A stretch of 64,000 bases of DNA, taken from assembly GCF_000711875.1 (NCBI RefSeq), contig NZ_JONM01000003.1:1-64000 (forward strand), given 5' to 3'. Of this stretch, positions 1 through 9,194 are shown one piece after another. This DNA is from Andreprevotia chitinilytica DSM 18519 (GTDB taxonomy: Bacteria > Pseudomonadota > Gammaproteobacteria > Burkholderiales > Chitinibacteraceae). The translations under genes were made by a program, and so were the position numbers. The notes beneath the pieces were generated by a model. The model was not told where the DNA came from. It searched no databases and saw nothing but the letters and a program-made list of their open reading frames with translations. The stretch's first letter is position 1. Each line of letters begins with the position of its first letter.

Positions 1-222
1 GTCATGCAGCGCCAACAGCAGGGCTTCCAGCGCGCTGCTGCTGCGTGCCGGAGAGTGCAGGGGTCGGCGGGAGCGATCCTGCAACCCGGCGGCGCCGTGT
101 TCAGCGAAGCGGGCCAGCCATTTGTAGCCGGTCTTGGGGCTGATGTTGAAGGCGTGGCACAGCGCACGGACATTGGCGCCGGGGGCTTGGGCCAGCAAGA
201 CGAATTCGTGGCGTGAGGACAT
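1..222 (-). CDS. IS481-family transposase, N-terminal part (partial)
   Basis: Seventy-four codons are visible from an ATG at 222, preceded by a good ribosome binding site (AAGGAG, about nine bases upstream). The frame runs open off the left edge. The product begins MSSRHEFVLLAQ and carries a helix-turn-helix of the form NVRALCHAFNISPKTGYKWL followed by GLQDRSRRP, which is the usual start of IS481 transposases before their DDE integrase core. The catalytic part is not in the window, so whether the element is intact cannot be judged. It would bind the element ends and catalyse transposition. Confidence 0.8.
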   Translation of the reverse strand, partial: MSSRHEFVLLAQAPGANVRALCHAFNISPKTGYKWLARFAEHGAAGLQDRSRRPLHSPARSSSALEALLLALHD

Positions 223-285
223 GGTGGAATACTCCTTCCAAGGCATCGCCTGCTCCTGTGAATGGTAAGGCGATGATCATAAAAG

Positions 286-327
286 GTGTTACCCATGTCT
301 CCCGACAAGTGTTACCTATGTCTCCCG
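286..327. repeat. Two near-identical 19-base tandem copies inside the IS end
   Basis: GTGTTACCCATGTCTCCCG at 286-304 recurs as GTGTTACCTATGTCTCCCG at 309-327, with one mismatch and a 23-base period. Both lie between the transposase start and the presumed element tip, so they are plausibly paired transposase binding sites. That role is inferred from position only. Confidence 0.6.
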
Positions 328-377
328 GCTGAACAGCGCGCTCAACCCAACCTACAGGGCTACATGACGAAGGCCGC

Positions 378-1586
378 TCACCGCCGCCCGCTGCGCGACA
401 CCACATCCACCCAAACGGCCAGCACCAGAATGCTGCCCTTCACGATCATCTGCCAGTAGGTATCCACGTCCAGCATCGACATGCCGTTGTCGAGGCTGGC
501 CATCACCAGCGCCCCGATCAGCGCGCCCAGCACGGTGCCGGAGCCGCCGCGCATCGAAGTGCCGCCGATGAAGCAGGCCGCGATCGCATCCAGCTCGCCC
601 ATATTGCCGGCCGACGGCGAACCGGCCGCCATCCGCGCCGTGTTCACTAAACCCGCCAGCGCACACATCAAACCCATCAGGCCGAAGATGGCGAGCTTCA
701 CGCCTTGCACGTTCACGCCAGACAAACGCGTGGCCTCCATATTACTGCCCACCGCGTAGATGCGGCGGCCGAACACGGTCTGATTGGCGATGTAGGTAAA
801 CACCCCGAGCAGCACCAGCAGGATCAGCACCGGCACCGGGATGCCGTCATAGGCGTTCAGCACTTTGACGAAGGCGACGATGCCCACGCCATAGGCAATG
901 ACCTTGGCCGCATCGCGCCAGAGCGGGGCGAGTGGCAGGCCGTATTTGGTGCGGTTCTGCCGCTGCCGCCAAGTGATGAAGACCAGCAGCGCGAACATGG
1001 CCAAGGCCAGACCGTCGCCCACCAGCGTGGAGAGATAACCCTGCCCGAACCACACCAGTCCTTCGGATACCGGCGCGATGGTCAGGCCGCCCGTCACGCC
1101 CAGCAAGATGCCGCGAAACGCCAGCATGCCGCCGAGGCCGACGATGAAGGAGGGCACGCGCAGGTAGGCGGTCCAGTAGCCGTTAAACAGACCGATCAGC
1201 ACGCCCAACCCGAGCACGATGGCGATGTTGAGCGGCAGTGGCACTTTGTAGATCACGTCCAGCACCGCCGCCACGCCACCCAGCAGCCCAAGCAGCGAGC
1301 CGACCGAGAGATCGATTTCGCCGGAGATGATCACGAACACCATGCCGCAGGCGAGCATGCCGGTGATCGACATCTGCCGCAGCAGGTTGGAGAAGTTGCG
1401 TGGCGAGAGGAAACCGCCTTGTGTCTTCCAGGCAAAGAAGGCCCAGATCAGCGCAATGGCGATCAGCAGCGCCAGCATCTTGTACTGGCTGAACAGCTGC
1501 TTGAGCCGGGCTGTGTTCGGGCCGCTGGCGGGCGGATTGGTGGACTTGGGCGCGTCGAGCGCGACGGTATGGGTTGAGCTGTTCAT
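378..1586 (-). CDS. xylH: D-xylose ABC transporter permease XylH
   Basis: The 402-residue protein is a polytopic inner-membrane permease of the ribose/xylose (BPD_transp_2) type, with the family segment containing GEIDLSVGSLLG near residue 90 and many hydrophobic helices. A charged N-terminal tail of about 35 residues precedes the first membrane span. It would form the channel for periplasmic xylose delivered by XylF and driven by XylG. The length fits XylH (about 390-400 residues). It lies 16 bases after xylG and is probably co-transcribed with it. The ATG at 1586 has only a weak ribosome binding site, consistent with translational coupling. Xylose rather than another pentose is inferred from the adjacent xylA and xylB. 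Confidence 0.9.
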   Translation of the reverse strand: MNSSTHTVALDAPKSTNPPASGPNTARLKQLFSQYKMLALLIAIALIWAFFAWKTQGGFLSPRNFSNLLRQMSITGMLACGMVFVIISGEIDLSVGSLLGLLGGVAAVLDVIYKVPLPLNIAIVLGLGVLIGLFNGYWTAYLRVPSFIVGLGGMLAFRGILLGVTGGLTIAPVSEGLVWFGQGYLSTLVGDGLALAMFALLVFITWRQRQNRTKYGLPLAPLWRDAAKVIAYGVGIVAFVKVLNAYDGIPVPVLILLVLLGVFTYIANQTVFGRRIYAVGSNMEATRLSGVNVQGVKLAIFGLMGLMCALAGLVNTARMAAGSPSAGNMGELDAIAACFIGGTSMRGGSGTVLGALIGALVMASLDNGMSMLDVDTYWQMIVKGSILVLAVWVDVVSRSGRR

Positions 1587-1602
1587 GGTTGTATGGGCGC
1601 GG

Positions 1603-3171
1603 TCACGCCACGGCCTCCTCGGGAGCGGCAGGTTGATTGGACGGAATAGCGTTCACATTGATGGCCGCGGCCAGCACGGTTTCCTGCGTCAGTCCCTGAT
1701 TGATGAAATCCCCGCGCAACCGGCCTTCGCCGACTACCAGCACGCGGTCGCTGATGCCGAGCACTTCCGGCAATTCGGACGACACCATGATCACGGCGAC
1801 GCCTTCGGCCGCCAGATCGATGATCAGTTTGTAGATTTCGTACTTCGCGCCGACATCCACGCCACGGGTGGGCTCATCCAGGATCAGCACGCGGGGTTTG
1901 GGTTGCAGCATCTTGGCCAGCACGGCTTTTTGCTGGTTGCCGCCGGATAGCCCGGTGATGGGCAGGAAGGGGCTGGCGGTCTTGAGGCGCAGCCGGGCGA
2001 TTTCGCCGTGGACGGTCTGCAGCTCTGCCTCTTGATCGACTTTGCCCCGGCGCGAGAATTGATCCAGCACCGACAGCGTGATGTTCTGGCCCACGCCCAG
2101 ATCCGGCACGATGCCATGTTGCTTGCGGTCTTCCGGCACCATGCACAGGCCGGCGCGGATCGCTTTCAACGGGGTGGAAACATCGATCTGCTGGCCGTTC
2201 AGCCAGACTTCGCCGCTGTGCTTGCCCGGATACGCGCCGAACAGCGCGGAGACCAGCTCGGTGCGGCCAGCGCCGACCAGGCCGGCAATGCCGACGATCT
2301 CGCCCCGGCGCACGCTGAACGAGATGTCGTCCACCTTCTTGCGCTCCGGCCGATTCACGTCGAAACAGGTGATGTTGCGTGCCTCGAAGACGACCTCGCC
2401 GACATCATGTTCACGCGGTGGGTAGAGCGCATCGATCTCGCGGCCGACCATCAGCGACACGATGTGATCGACATCCAGCGTGGTCATCGGCTGGGTGGCG
2501 ATGTGGCGGCCATCACGGATCACGCTGATGGTGTCGCAGACGGCGGCGACTTCATCGAGCTTGTGCGAGATATATACGCAGGCGACGCCTTTCTGTTTCA
2601 GGTCGCGAATGATGTCGAGCAGCACGGCGATTTCGGAGGCGCTGAGCGAGGACGAGGGTTCGTCCAGAATCAGCAGCTTGGCGCGTTTGTTGATCGCCTT
2701 GGCGATCTCGATCAGCTGCTGGTGGCCGCCGCCGTAATTCAGTACCGGCAGCGCCACGTTCATTTCCGGCATCTTCAGCTCGCGCACCAGTTCGTCGGCA
2801 CGCTGATACATCGCGGCATAGTTCATCCGCCCGCCGGGCAAGGTGATCTCGTGACCGAGGAAGATGTTCTCCGCCACCGACAGCTGCGGCACCAGCATCA
2901 GCTCCTGATGAATGATGACGATGCCGGCCGCTTCGGTTTCGCGGATCGAACGCGCCTGCAGCGGCTGACCTTCCCAACGGATTTCGCCCTCCCACGTGCC
3001 ATGCGGATACACGGCGGAGAGCACTTTCATCAGCGTCGATTTGCCGGCACCGTTCTCGCCGCACAGCCCGACACACTCGCCGGGCCGCACCTTGAGATCG
3101 ATGCCATTCAGTGCGCGCACGCCGGAGAATTCCTTGACGATGCCGCGCATTTCCAACAGGTATTCGGACAT
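1603..3171 (-). CDS. xylG: D-xylose ABC transporter ATP-binding protein XylG
   Basis: The 522-residue protein has two tandem ABC domains, as usual for monosaccharide importers. The first has a canonical Walker [10 protein letters not shown] at residues 38-46 and [12 protein letters not shown] as Walker B. The second has the degenerate P-loop [10 protein letters not shown] seen in XylG/RbsA/MglA second domains, the signature [15 protein letters not shown] and Walker [12 protein letters not shown]. It would hydrolyse ATP at the cytoplasmic face to drive XylH. It is separated from xylF upstream by a 236-base gap filled by an inverted repeat (3199-3389), and from xylH by 16 bases. Confidence 0.93.
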   Translation of the reverse strand: MSEYLLEMRGIVKEFSGVRALNGIDLKVRPGECVGLCGENGAGKSTLMKVLSAVYPHGTWEGEIRWEGQPLQARSIRETEAAGIVIIHQELMLVPQLSVAENIFLGHEITLPGGRMNYAAMYQRADELVRELKMPEMNVALPVLNYGGGHQQLIEIAKAINKRAKLLILDEPSSSLSASEIAVLLDIIRDLKQKGVACVYISHKLDEVAAVCDTISVIRDGRHIATQPMTTLDVDHIVSLMVGREIDALYPPREHDVGEVVFEARNITCFDVNRPERKKVDDISFSVRRGEIVGIAGLVGAGRTELVSALFGAYPGKHSGEVWLNGQQIDVSTPLKAIRAGLCMVPEDRKQHGIVPDLGVGQNITLSVLDQFSRRGKVDQEAELQTVHGEIARLRLKTASPFLPITGLSGGNQQKAVLAKMLQPKPRVLILDEPTRGVDVGAKYEIYKLIIDLAAEGVAVIMVSSELPEVLGISDRVLVVGEGRLRGDFINQGLTQETVLAAAINVNAIPSNQPAAPEEAVA

Positions 3172-3198
3172 GGGTTTGCTCGAAATTCAAAAACTAGG

Positions 3199-3389
3199 TC
3201 TTGAACCACAGAGGGCACAGCGATCCACAAAGAAAGGCCAGTGCGAGGTTTTTGTAGGAGCGAGCTTGCTCGCGATGGCGGCGTTGAATTCGTCACCATT
3301 GCTATCGCGAGCAAGCTCGCTCCTACAGGTGTCCCTCTCAATCGGTTTTGGTTTTCTCTGTGTGCTCTGTGGTCCTCAGTGGTTCAAGA
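3199..3389. repeat. Nested inverted-repeat (REP/BIME-like) element between xylG and xylF
   Basis: The inner arms are a perfect 24-bp inverted repeat: 3253-3276 (TGTAGGAGCGAGCTTGCTCG plus CGAT) pairs with 3304-3327 across a 27-base loop. The outer arms TCTTGAACCACAGAGG (3199-3214) and CCTCAGTGGTTCAAGA (3374-3389) pair with one mismatch. The inner sequence resembles the well-known GTAGGAGCGAGCTTGCTCGC REP family of pseudomonads (recollection). It contains no gene. In the xylF mRNA it would form a strong hairpin that could stabilise the upstream transcript. Confidence 0.8.
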
Positions 3390-3407
3390 TTTTCGGTTTA
3401 GCCGGCC

Positions 3408-4439
3408 TTACTGCCCGCTAATCTGCGCCTGCGTATAGAACCCGTCCTTCACCAGCACATCGACATTCGCCTTGGTGAGTTCGGTCGGCTTGAGCAGGAT
3501 GGTGTCGACCTTCTTGGCCCCGTTGTCGTACTGGCCGTTGAAGGTCGGCTTCTCGCTGCGGGCCAGTTGCACCGACAGCTTGGCGGCTTCGGTGGCGATC
3601 AGCTTCAGCGGCTTGTAGACCGTCATCGTCTGCGTGCCGGCCACTACGCGCTTGATGGCGGCGAGGTCGGCGTCCTGACCGGAGACGGGCACCTTGCCGG
3701 CCAGCTTCTGCGCCGCCAGCGCCTGGATCGCGCCGCCGGCAGTGCCGTCGTTGGAGGCGACGATGGCGTCGATCTTGTTGTTGTTGGCGGTCAATGCGTC
3801 TTCAACAATGCGCAGCGCTTCGGACGGATTCCATTCCTTCACCCACTGCTGGCCGACCACCTTGATGTCGCCCTTGTCGATATACGGCTTGAGCACCTTC
3901 ATCTGGCCTTCGCGCAGCATCTTGGCGTTGTTGTCGGTGGGCGAGCCGCCGAGCAGGTAGTAGTTGCCCTTTGGCTTGGCCTTGAGCACGCCCTCGGCCT
4001 GCATCTCGCCGACCTTGGCGTTATCGAACGAGATGTAGGCATCCACATCCGCATTCAGGATCAGCCGGTCGTACGACACGACCTTGATGCCGGCCTTCTT
4101 GGCTTCCTTGATGGTGTTGGTGAGCACGGTGGCATTGAACGGCACGATCACGATTACATCTACACCGCGTGAAATCAGGTTTTCGATCTGCGAAATCTGC
4201 CGTTGTTCGCTGGCATCGGCCGATTGCACGAACACCTTGGCACCGAGCTTTTCTGCCGCGGCGGTGAAGAAATCGCGATCGCGCGCCCAGCGCTCAACGC
4301 GCAGATCGTCGATCGAAAAGCCGATCTTCGGGTTGGCCGCATCCGCCCAGGCGGCGGTAGGGGCGGCGAACATCGCTACGGTGGCGCTGGCGGCGACCAA
4401 GGATGACAACAGCGACGACGACAACAGTGTTTTTTTCAT
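3408..4439 (-). CDS. xylF: D-xylose-binding periplasmic protein XylF
   Basis: The 343-residue protein starts at ATG 4439, just after AGGAG. Longer in-frame starts lack a comparable site and would bury the signal peptide. Residues 1-32 (MKKTLLSSSLL through AAPTAAWA) form a Sec signal peptide, probably cleaved before DAANPKIGFS. The mature part is a periplasmic binding protein of the xylose/ribose class, with IGFSIDDLRVERWARDRDFF and repeated A/G-rich sugar-binding segments. It would capture xylose in the periplasm for XylGH. The order on the minus strand is xylB, xylF (97-base gap), xylG, xylH. Confidence 0.93.
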   Translation of the reverse strand: MKKTLLSSSLLSSLVAASATVAMFAAPTAAWADAANPKIGFSIDDLRVERWARDRDFFTAAAEKLGAKVFVQSADASEQRQISQIENLISRGVDVIVIVPFNATVLTNTIKEAKKAGIKVVSYDRLILNADVDAYISFDNAKVGEMQAEGVLKAKPKGNYYLLGGSPTDNNAKMLREGQMKVLKPYIDKGDIKVVGQQWVKEWNPSEALRIVEDALTANNNKIDAIVASNDGTAGGAIQALAAQKLAGKVPVSGQDADLAAIKRVVAGTQTMTVYKPLKLIATEAAKLSVQLARSEKPTFNGQYDNGAKKVDTILLKPTELTKANVDVLVKDGFYTQAQISGQ

Positions 4440-4536
4440 GATGCTCGACTCCTGGAATGGGGAATTGCTTGGGGGCTGCTCTGGCACCCGTGACACGGGT
4501 GGGCGGTGAACAGCCGGTTCCGCCGGGAAACTCGGT

Positions 4537-6012
4537 TCAGGTTTGCAGCAGCGGCAGCAACTGGCGATACAGCTGGCGGAATACCGGCCGGCGCACGTCG
4601 CGGAAGAAGTCATGGCGTTCGGTGTTGGGCGTGTAGACCGCCTGCAATGCCGGTGTCGGGCAGACATCGCTCAGCGTGGCGCCGGGCTCGACGGCCAACC
4701 ACGCCAACCGGGCCGCACCCAAGGCTGGGCCGACTTCGCCACCGGCGCGGCGGGTGAGGGGGCGGCCGGCAATGTCGGCCAGCATCTGCGCCCAATAGCT
4801 GCTGCGCGAGCCGCCGCCGATCAGGGTGATTTCATCTGGCTGCACGCCTGTGGCTTCGAGTGCCTGGATGCCATCGAGCAACCCCAAGCCGACGCCTTCG
4901 AGCGTGGCGTTGGCAAGATCGGCCGGGGTGGTCGCGGCGGTCAGGCCAAAGAACACGCCTTTGGCGGCCGGGTTGTTGTGCGGAGTGCGCTCGCCGCTCA
5001 GATAAGGCAGGAAGGTCGGCGTGGCCGCATGCAAACCACGCGCTTCAGCTGCGGCCAACAAAGCAGGGACATCGGCAAAGCCGGCGATACTGGCGGTGAA
5101 ATCAAGGCAGGCGGCGGCACTAAGCATCACCGACATCAAATGCCAGGTATTGGGCAGCGCATGACAGAAGCTGTGCACCGCGCAGTCGGGATTGGCGCGA
5201 AAGCCGTCGCTGGCGGCGAAGTACACGCCGGACGTGCCGAGCGACAACATGGCCTGACCGGGCCGGACGATGCCCGCGCCAATGGCCCCGGCGGCGTTAT
5301 CGCTCGCGCCGGCCACCACCGGGATTTGACCCAGGCCGAAACGGGCGGCGATGGCGGGTTTGAGGCGGCCGGTGATCTGGTTGCCCTCATACAGCTTGGG
5401 CATGTGGCCACGGCTTAGGCCGGTGGCGGCGAGCAGTTCGTCAGACCAGTCACGCCGGGCGACATCCAGCCAGAGCGTGCCGGCTGCATCGGATAGATCG
5501 GTCGCGTAGTCACCAGTGAGTTGATAACGCAGGTAGTCTTTCGGCAGCAGCACCGTGGCGGTGCGAGCGAAGACGTCCGGTTCGTGCTTGGCGACCCACA
5601 ACAATTTGGGGGCAGTGAAGCCGGGCATCATCAGGTTGCCGCCGATGGTGCGCGCGGCCGGTACGCGGTGCTCGATTTCCTCGCATTCGGCAAAGGCACG
5701 GCCGTCGTTCCACAAGATGGCCGGGCGCAAGACCGCCCCTTGCTGATCCAGCAGCGTGGCACCGTGCATCTGGCCGGTGAGGCCAATGGCTTCGATGCAG
5801 CTGGTGGCAATGCCTTGTGCCGCCGCCAAAGCAAGGAGTTGGCCCAGTGCGGTTTCACACGCGGCCCACCAATCGGCCGGGTCTTGCTCGCTCCACAAGG
5901 GCTGCGGGCGGGATACAGCGAGGGGGGCGGTGGCGCTGGCGGCAACGGTGCCATCGCGTTGCAGCAGGATGGCTTTCAGGCCGGAAGTGCCAAGGTCGAT
6001 ACCGATAAACAT
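4537..6012 (-). CDS. xylB: Xylulokinase
   Basis: The 491-residue FGGY-family kinase phosphorylates D-xylulose with ATP to D-xylulose 5-phosphate for the pentose phosphate pathway. It starts MFIGIDLGTSGLKAILLQ, the family's N-terminal phosphate-binding strand. GASDNAAGAIGAG and LSLGTSGVYF lie mid-protein, and GGGSRSSYWAQMLADI is the C-terminal ATP-site segment. A GTG further upstream (6057) is in frame, but the ATG at 6012 matches the normal XylB start and length (about 485-495). The ribosome binding site is weak. It lies downstream of xylA but beyond a terminator, so it probably has its own promoter near 6090; see the motif at 6091-6110. Confidence 0.93.
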   Translation of the reverse strand: MFIGIDLGTSGLKAILLQRDGTVAASATAPLAVSRPQPLWSEQDPADWWAACETALGQLLALAAAQGIATSCIEAIGLTGQMHGATLLDQQGAVLRPAILWNDGRAFAECEEIEHRVPAARTIGGNLMMPGFTAPKLLWVAKHEPDVFARTATVLLPKDYLRYQLTGDYATDLSDAAGTLWLDVARRDWSDELLAATGLSRGHMPKLYEGNQITGRLKPAIAARFGLGQIPVVAGASDNAAGAIGAGIVRPGQAMLSLGTSGVYFAASDGFRANPDCAVHSFCHALPNTWHLMSVMLSAAACLDFTASIAGFADVPALLAAAEARGLHAATPTFLPYLSGERTPHNNPAAKGVFFGLTAATTPADLANATLEGVGLGLLDGIQALEATGVQPDEITLIGGGSRSSYWAQMLADIAGRPLTRRAGGEVGPALGAARLAWLAVEPGATLSDVCPTPALQAVYTPNTERHDFFRDVRRPVFRQLYRQLLPLLQT

Positions 6013-6090
6013 GATGGGCGAATGCTCTGGTTTGGTGCGTTCAAGAGGGGCTTGCACCGTTGCAGACAGGTTCGCTTGTAGTCAGATGTG

Positions 6091-6110
6091 CAGCAATTAC
6101 AAAATCCGCC
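6091..6110. promoter_or_regulatory. Candidate XylR operator upstream of xylB
   Basis: CAGCAATTACAAAATCCGCC matches CAACAATTACGAAATCCGCC upstream of xylA (7832-7851) at 18 of 20 positions, in the same orientation relative to the two genes. It ends 79 bases before the xylB start. The complement (ATTTTGTAATTGCTG) resembles E. coli xyl operator half-sites as I recall them. Assignment to XylR is an inference. Confidence 0.55.
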
Positions 6111-6174
6111 GAGCGAGGTCATGTTTTTTTGCAAATGGGGGATGGCGCGGCGTTCGAACTGTGCGGCATTTGTT

Positions 6175-6210
6175 CCCTCTCCCACGTATGGGAGAGGGCT
6201 AGGGAGAGGG
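6175..6210. repeat. Interspersed CCCTCTCCC palindrome, copy 1
   Basis: CCCTCTCCC, ACGTAT, GGGAGAGGG form a hairpin followed by CTAGGGAGAGGG. A diverged copy lies at 10597-10638, also between genes. Both fit the short interspersed GC-rich palindromes common in proteobacterial intergenic regions. No gene is visible in the 318-base gap 6013-6330 apart from this repeat, the terminator and the operator motif. Confidence 0.6.
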
Positions 6211-6242
6211 AAGTGCGCTGCTTGGCACAGATCCCGCCGCAT

Positions 6243-6269
6243 AAAAAAACGCGCCCATGGGAGCGCGTT
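6243..6269 (-). terminator. Rho-independent terminator of xylA
   Basis: Read on the minus strand, ACGCGC and GCGCGT arms enclose TCCCATGG and are followed directly by seven T residues. It begins about 60 bases after the xylA stop and separates xylA from xylB. Confidence 0.8.
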
Positions 6270-6330
6270 GTGAAGGAGACACCGGTACCTTGCGTGAGAC
6301 CGGTATCCCAAGGAAGAAGGTGAGCGGCAC

Positions 6331-7647
6331 TCAGCCGTAGATGTAGCGGTTGACGACGTTCTCCAGCCGCTCCTGTTCGCCACTGACCGCATGCGGGTTC
6401 AGATTGCTGGCCGTGGCATGTTCCGCCAAGGCGGCCAGCGAATATTCACCGCCCAGAATCCCGCGCCCAAGGCCGCCATCCCAGCCGGCGTAGCGTTGCG
6501 TCTTGTACTGCGCCAGCAGATCGTTTTCGATCATCTTGGCAGCGTTTTTCAGCCCCAATGCCAGTACATCCATGCCGCCAACGTGGCCGTGGAACAGGTC
6601 GGCTGGGGCGAGGCTTTGCCGGCGGACTTTGGAGTCGAAGTTGTAGCCGCCGGTGGTAAAGCCGCCGCCCTTGAGGATTTCGTAGGTCGCCAGCGTGATT
6701 TCTTCGACGCTGTTGGGAAACTGGTCGGTATCCCAGCCGTTTTGCGGGTCGCCGCGGTTGGCGTCGATGCTGCCGAAGATGCCGAGCGATACAGCGGTGG
6801 CGATTTCGTGCTGGAAGCTGTGACCGGCCAGCGTGGCGTGGTTGGCTTCGATGTTGACCTTGATCTCCCGCTCCAGCCCGAAGTCCTTGAGGAAGCCGTA
6901 CACGGTGGCGCTGTCGTAGTCGTACTGGTGCTTGGTGGGTTCCTGCGGCTTGGGTTCGATCAGGATCGCGCCGCTGAAACCGAGCTTGTACTTGTGCTCG
7001 ACCACCATCTGCATGAAGCGGCCCAGTTGATCGCGTTCGCGTTTCAAGTCGGTGTTGAGCAGTGTTTCGTAGCCTTCGCGACCGCCCCACAGCACGTAGT
7101 TCGCCCCGCCCAAACGCTGGGTGGCGTCTATGGCGCTGCGCACTTGCGCGGCGGCGTAGGCGAAGACTTCCGGATTCGGATTGCTGGCCGCACCGGCGGC
7201 GTAGCGCGGGTTGGAGAAGCAGTTGGCGGTGCCCCACAGTGGCTTGATGCCGGTTTCTTCCTGCTTCTGCGCCAGCACGTCGACCATGGCGGCGAAGTTG
7301 TTGCGGTAGTCCTTGAGGCTGCTGCCCTCGGGGGCGACGTCGGTGTCGTGGAAGGTGTAGTAGGGCACGCCGAGCTTGGCGAAGAATTCGAAGGCGGCAT
7401 CGGCTTTCTTGCGGGCCAGCTCCAGCGCATCGCCGCCCTGATGCCAGGCACGGTTGAAGGTGCCGACGCCGAACACGTCCGAACCCGGCCAGACAAAGGT
7501 GTGCCAGTAACAGGCGGCGATGCGCAGGTGCTCATCCATGCGCTTGCCGAGGATCAACTGGTCCGCGTTGTAGTGGCGGAAAGCGAGCGGGTTGGTGGTC
7601 TCGGTGCCCTCAAAGCGGATGGGGGCGATGGATTCGAAGTAGGACAT
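6331..7647 (-). CDS. xylA: Xylose isomerase
   Basis: The 438-residue protein interconverts D-xylose and D-xylulose using divalent metal. Catalytic His100 and Asp103 lie in [12 protein letters not shown]. Other family segments are [16 protein letters not shown], the metal-site Glu in [29 protein letters not shown], and [18 protein letters not shown] with metal-binding Asp residues. The start at ATG 7647 ([14 protein letters not shown]) matches E. coli-type XylA length and N-terminus. An earlier in-frame start would run into the divergent xylR. It is the first gene of the minus-strand xylose cluster and has its own terminator. Confidence 0.96.
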   Translation of the reverse strand: MSYFESIAPIRFEGTETTNPLAFRHYNADQLILGKRMDEHLRIAACYWHTFVWPGSDVFGVGTFNRAWHQGGDALELARKKADAAFEFFAKLGVPYYTFHDTDVAPEGSSLKDYRNNFAAMVDVLAQKQEETGIKPLWGTANCFSNPRYAAGAASNPNPEVFAYAAAQVRSAIDATQRLGGANYVLWGGREGYETLLNTDLKRERDQLGRFMQMVVEHKYKLGFSGAILIEPKPQEPTKHQYDYDSATVYGFLKDFGLEREIKVNIEANHATLAGHSFQHEIATAVSLGIFGSIDANRGDPQNGWDTDQFPNSVEEITLATYEILKGGGFTTGGYNFDSKVRRQSLAPADLFHGHVGGMDVLALGLKNAAKMIENDLLAQYKTQRYAGWDGGLGRGILGGEYSLAALAEHATASNLNPHAVSGEQERLENVVNRYIYG

Positions 7648-7681
7648 GGGAGATGGCTCCGGCGAATTGGGGGAGGGCTCA

Positions 7682-7794
7682 GAGCTGTTAACAAAACCCA
7701 GCGTAGCGGTGCTGGCTAGGCGTGCGAAGCGCAGGCAGTACAAGTCGTACGACAAGCGAGCACAACAACGCCAGCAGGGTTTTGTTAACAGCTC
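7682..7794. repeat. 113-base palindromic element in the xylA-xylR promoter region
   Basis: GAGCTGTTAACAAAACCC (7682-7699) and its exact complement (7777-7794) form an 18-bp terminal inverted repeat around about 77 bases. There is further partial symmetry inside (GCTGG/CCAGC and AGTCGTACGAC). It codes for nothing recognisable. It sits between the candidate XylR operator and xylA, and looks like a mobile palindromic repeat rather than part of the native promoter. The mobility is inferred. Confidence 0.6.
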
Positions 7795-7831
7795 GAAACA
7801 TGGACGCATGCTGCCAGCCGTAGTCGCCGCC

Positions 7832-7851
7832 CAACAATTACGAAATCCGCC
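7832..7851. promoter_or_regulatory. Candidate XylR operator between xylA and xylR
   Basis: CAACAATTACGAAATCCGCC is shared (18/20) with the xylB upstream region. It lies 82 bases before the xylR ATG and 184 bases before the xylA ATG. Without the 113-base palindrome in between, the xylA distance would be about 70, close to the 79-base spacing at xylB. A second short match, GACTAC, follows each motif at 6-7 bases on the minus strand. Confidence 0.55.
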
Positions 7852-7933
7852 AGCCGGGTGAGTGATTCTGCTTAGTGTGCCCATGCACGGGGCATGCGAG
7901 CCTAGAATGCGTCGAACGCCCTGGAGTTCTTTC

Positions 7934-9157
7934 ATGCCATCACCGACCACGCACCGCATCGCGCTCCTGTTCAACGCCAACAAGATCTATGACCGCGAAA
8001 TCATTACCGGCATCGGCGCGTATCTTTCGAGCACCCGCGTGGCGTGGGATCTGTTTCTGGAAGAGGACTTCCGCTGCCGGCTTTCCGGTATCGAGCAGTG
8101 GGCGGGCGACGGCATCATTGCGGATTTCGACGACCCGGCCGTACGCGAGGTCTTGAGCCACAGCCGTTTGCCGGTGGTCGCCATTGGCAGCTCATATGAA
8201 AACGAACGTGATTACCCGGTGGGCGTGCCCTATATCGCCACCGACAATTTCAAGCTGATCCGCCTTGCCTACGACCATCTGATCGAGGCCGGCCTGACCC
8301 GCTTCGCGCTCTACAGCCTGCCCGAATCGCCGCAGAACCATTGGGCGCAGGAACGGGAAAAGGCATTCAGCAAGCTATTGGAGTCTGATGGACTAGTGGG
8401 CGATGGTGTCGAACCCAGCATCTATCGCGGCTCGGCCACCAGTGCGCAAGGATGGAATACGGCGGTGGAGGCGTTGACCGAATGGGTGCGGGCGTTGCCC
8501 AAGCCGGTCGGCATCATCGCCGTCACCGATGCGCGGGCGCGGCAGTTGCTGCAGGCTTGTTTGATGGCGGGTATTCCGGTGCCGGAAGAAGTGGCGCTGA
8601 TCGGCATCGACAACGATCCACTGGCGCGCACGCTTACGCGTATTCCGCTGTCGTCGGTGGCGCAGGGCACCGAGGAAATGGGCCGTACCGCCGCGCACTT
8701 GTTGCACCAGATGCTGCACGGCGCGCGTTTATCCGCGACGCGCATTCTGGTGCCGCCGGTGGGTATTAACGTATTGGCCTCCAGCAAGCACGAGCCATTG
8801 AACAGCCCTTATGTAATGCGTGCCCGCCATTACATCCGCCAATACGCCTGCCAGGGCATCAAGACCGAACAGGTGGCCGATTATGTGGGCGTGTCGCGTT
8901 CATCGCTGGAAAGCTATTTCCGCCGCGAACTCGGCTGTACCGTGCATCAGGAAATCCTGCGGTTCAAACTCGATATCGCCAAGACCATGCTGGAACAGGA
9001 CAATGCCAGCAGCGCCGACATCGCCGTGCGCTGCGGCTTTACCTCGCTGCAATACATGTACGCGGTGTTCAAGCGCGAACTCGGCTGCACGCCCAAGGAA
9101 TATCTGGATCGCCAGCTTGCCCGCAAGCTGGTGGCATCCGCCGGCTCGCTCTCCTGA
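7934..9157 (+). CDS. xylR: Xylose operon activator XylR (AraC family, periplasmic-binding-protein fold)
   Basis: The 407-residue regulator has an N-terminal LacI/PBP-type sugar-sensing domain ([40 protein letters not shown]) and a C-terminal AraC HTH domain ([40 protein letters not shown]). This is the architecture of E. coli XylR, which binds xylose and activates xyl promoters. The ATG at 7934 follows GGAG; an upstream in-frame start at 7862 has no support. It is divergent from xylA, which fits control of the intergenic operator. galM lies 37 bases downstream. Confidence 0.93.
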   Translation: MPSPTTHRIALLFNANKIYDREIITGIGAYLSSTRVAWDLFLEEDFRCRLSGIEQWAGDGIIADFDDPAVREVLSHSRLPVVAIGSSYENERDYPVGVPYIATDNFKLIRLAYDHLIEAGLTRFALYSLPESPQNHWAQEREKAFSKLLESDGLVGDGVEPSIYRGSATSAQGWNTAVEALTEWVRALPKPVGIIAVTDARARQLLQACLMAGIPVPEEVALIGIDNDPLARTLTRIPLSSVAQGTEEMGRTAAHLLHQMLHGARLSATRILVPPVGINVLASSKHEPLNSPYVMRARHYIRQYACQGIKTEQVADYVGVSRSSLESYFRRELGCTVHQEILRFKLDIAKTMLEQDNASSADIAVRCGFTSLQYMYAVFKRELGCTPKEYLDRQLARKLVASAGSLS

Positions 9158-9194
9158 GCCGATGACCTTTCTCTAAACTCCCACCAAAAACAAC

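Larger units (their letters stand above)
1..335 (-). mobile_element. Right-hand end of an IS481-type insertion sequence, cut by the window edge
   Basis: The transposase start (222-1, minus) lies just inside an end that reads on the minus strand TGTTCAGCCGGGAGACATAG from position 335 inward. TG starts and GGGAGACAT-rich ends are common in IS481-like elements (family knowledge). The outer boundary at 335 is an inference from the TGT start; the other end and any target duplication are outside the window. The element lies downstream of xylH, whose stop is at 378-380, so it does not interrupt the xylose genes. Confidence 0.65.

Noticed and set aside
7648..7983. N-terminal extension of xylA
   Set aside because: The frame stays open upstream, but it would cross the palindromic element, the operator and the xylR start. 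XylA similarity begins at 7647.
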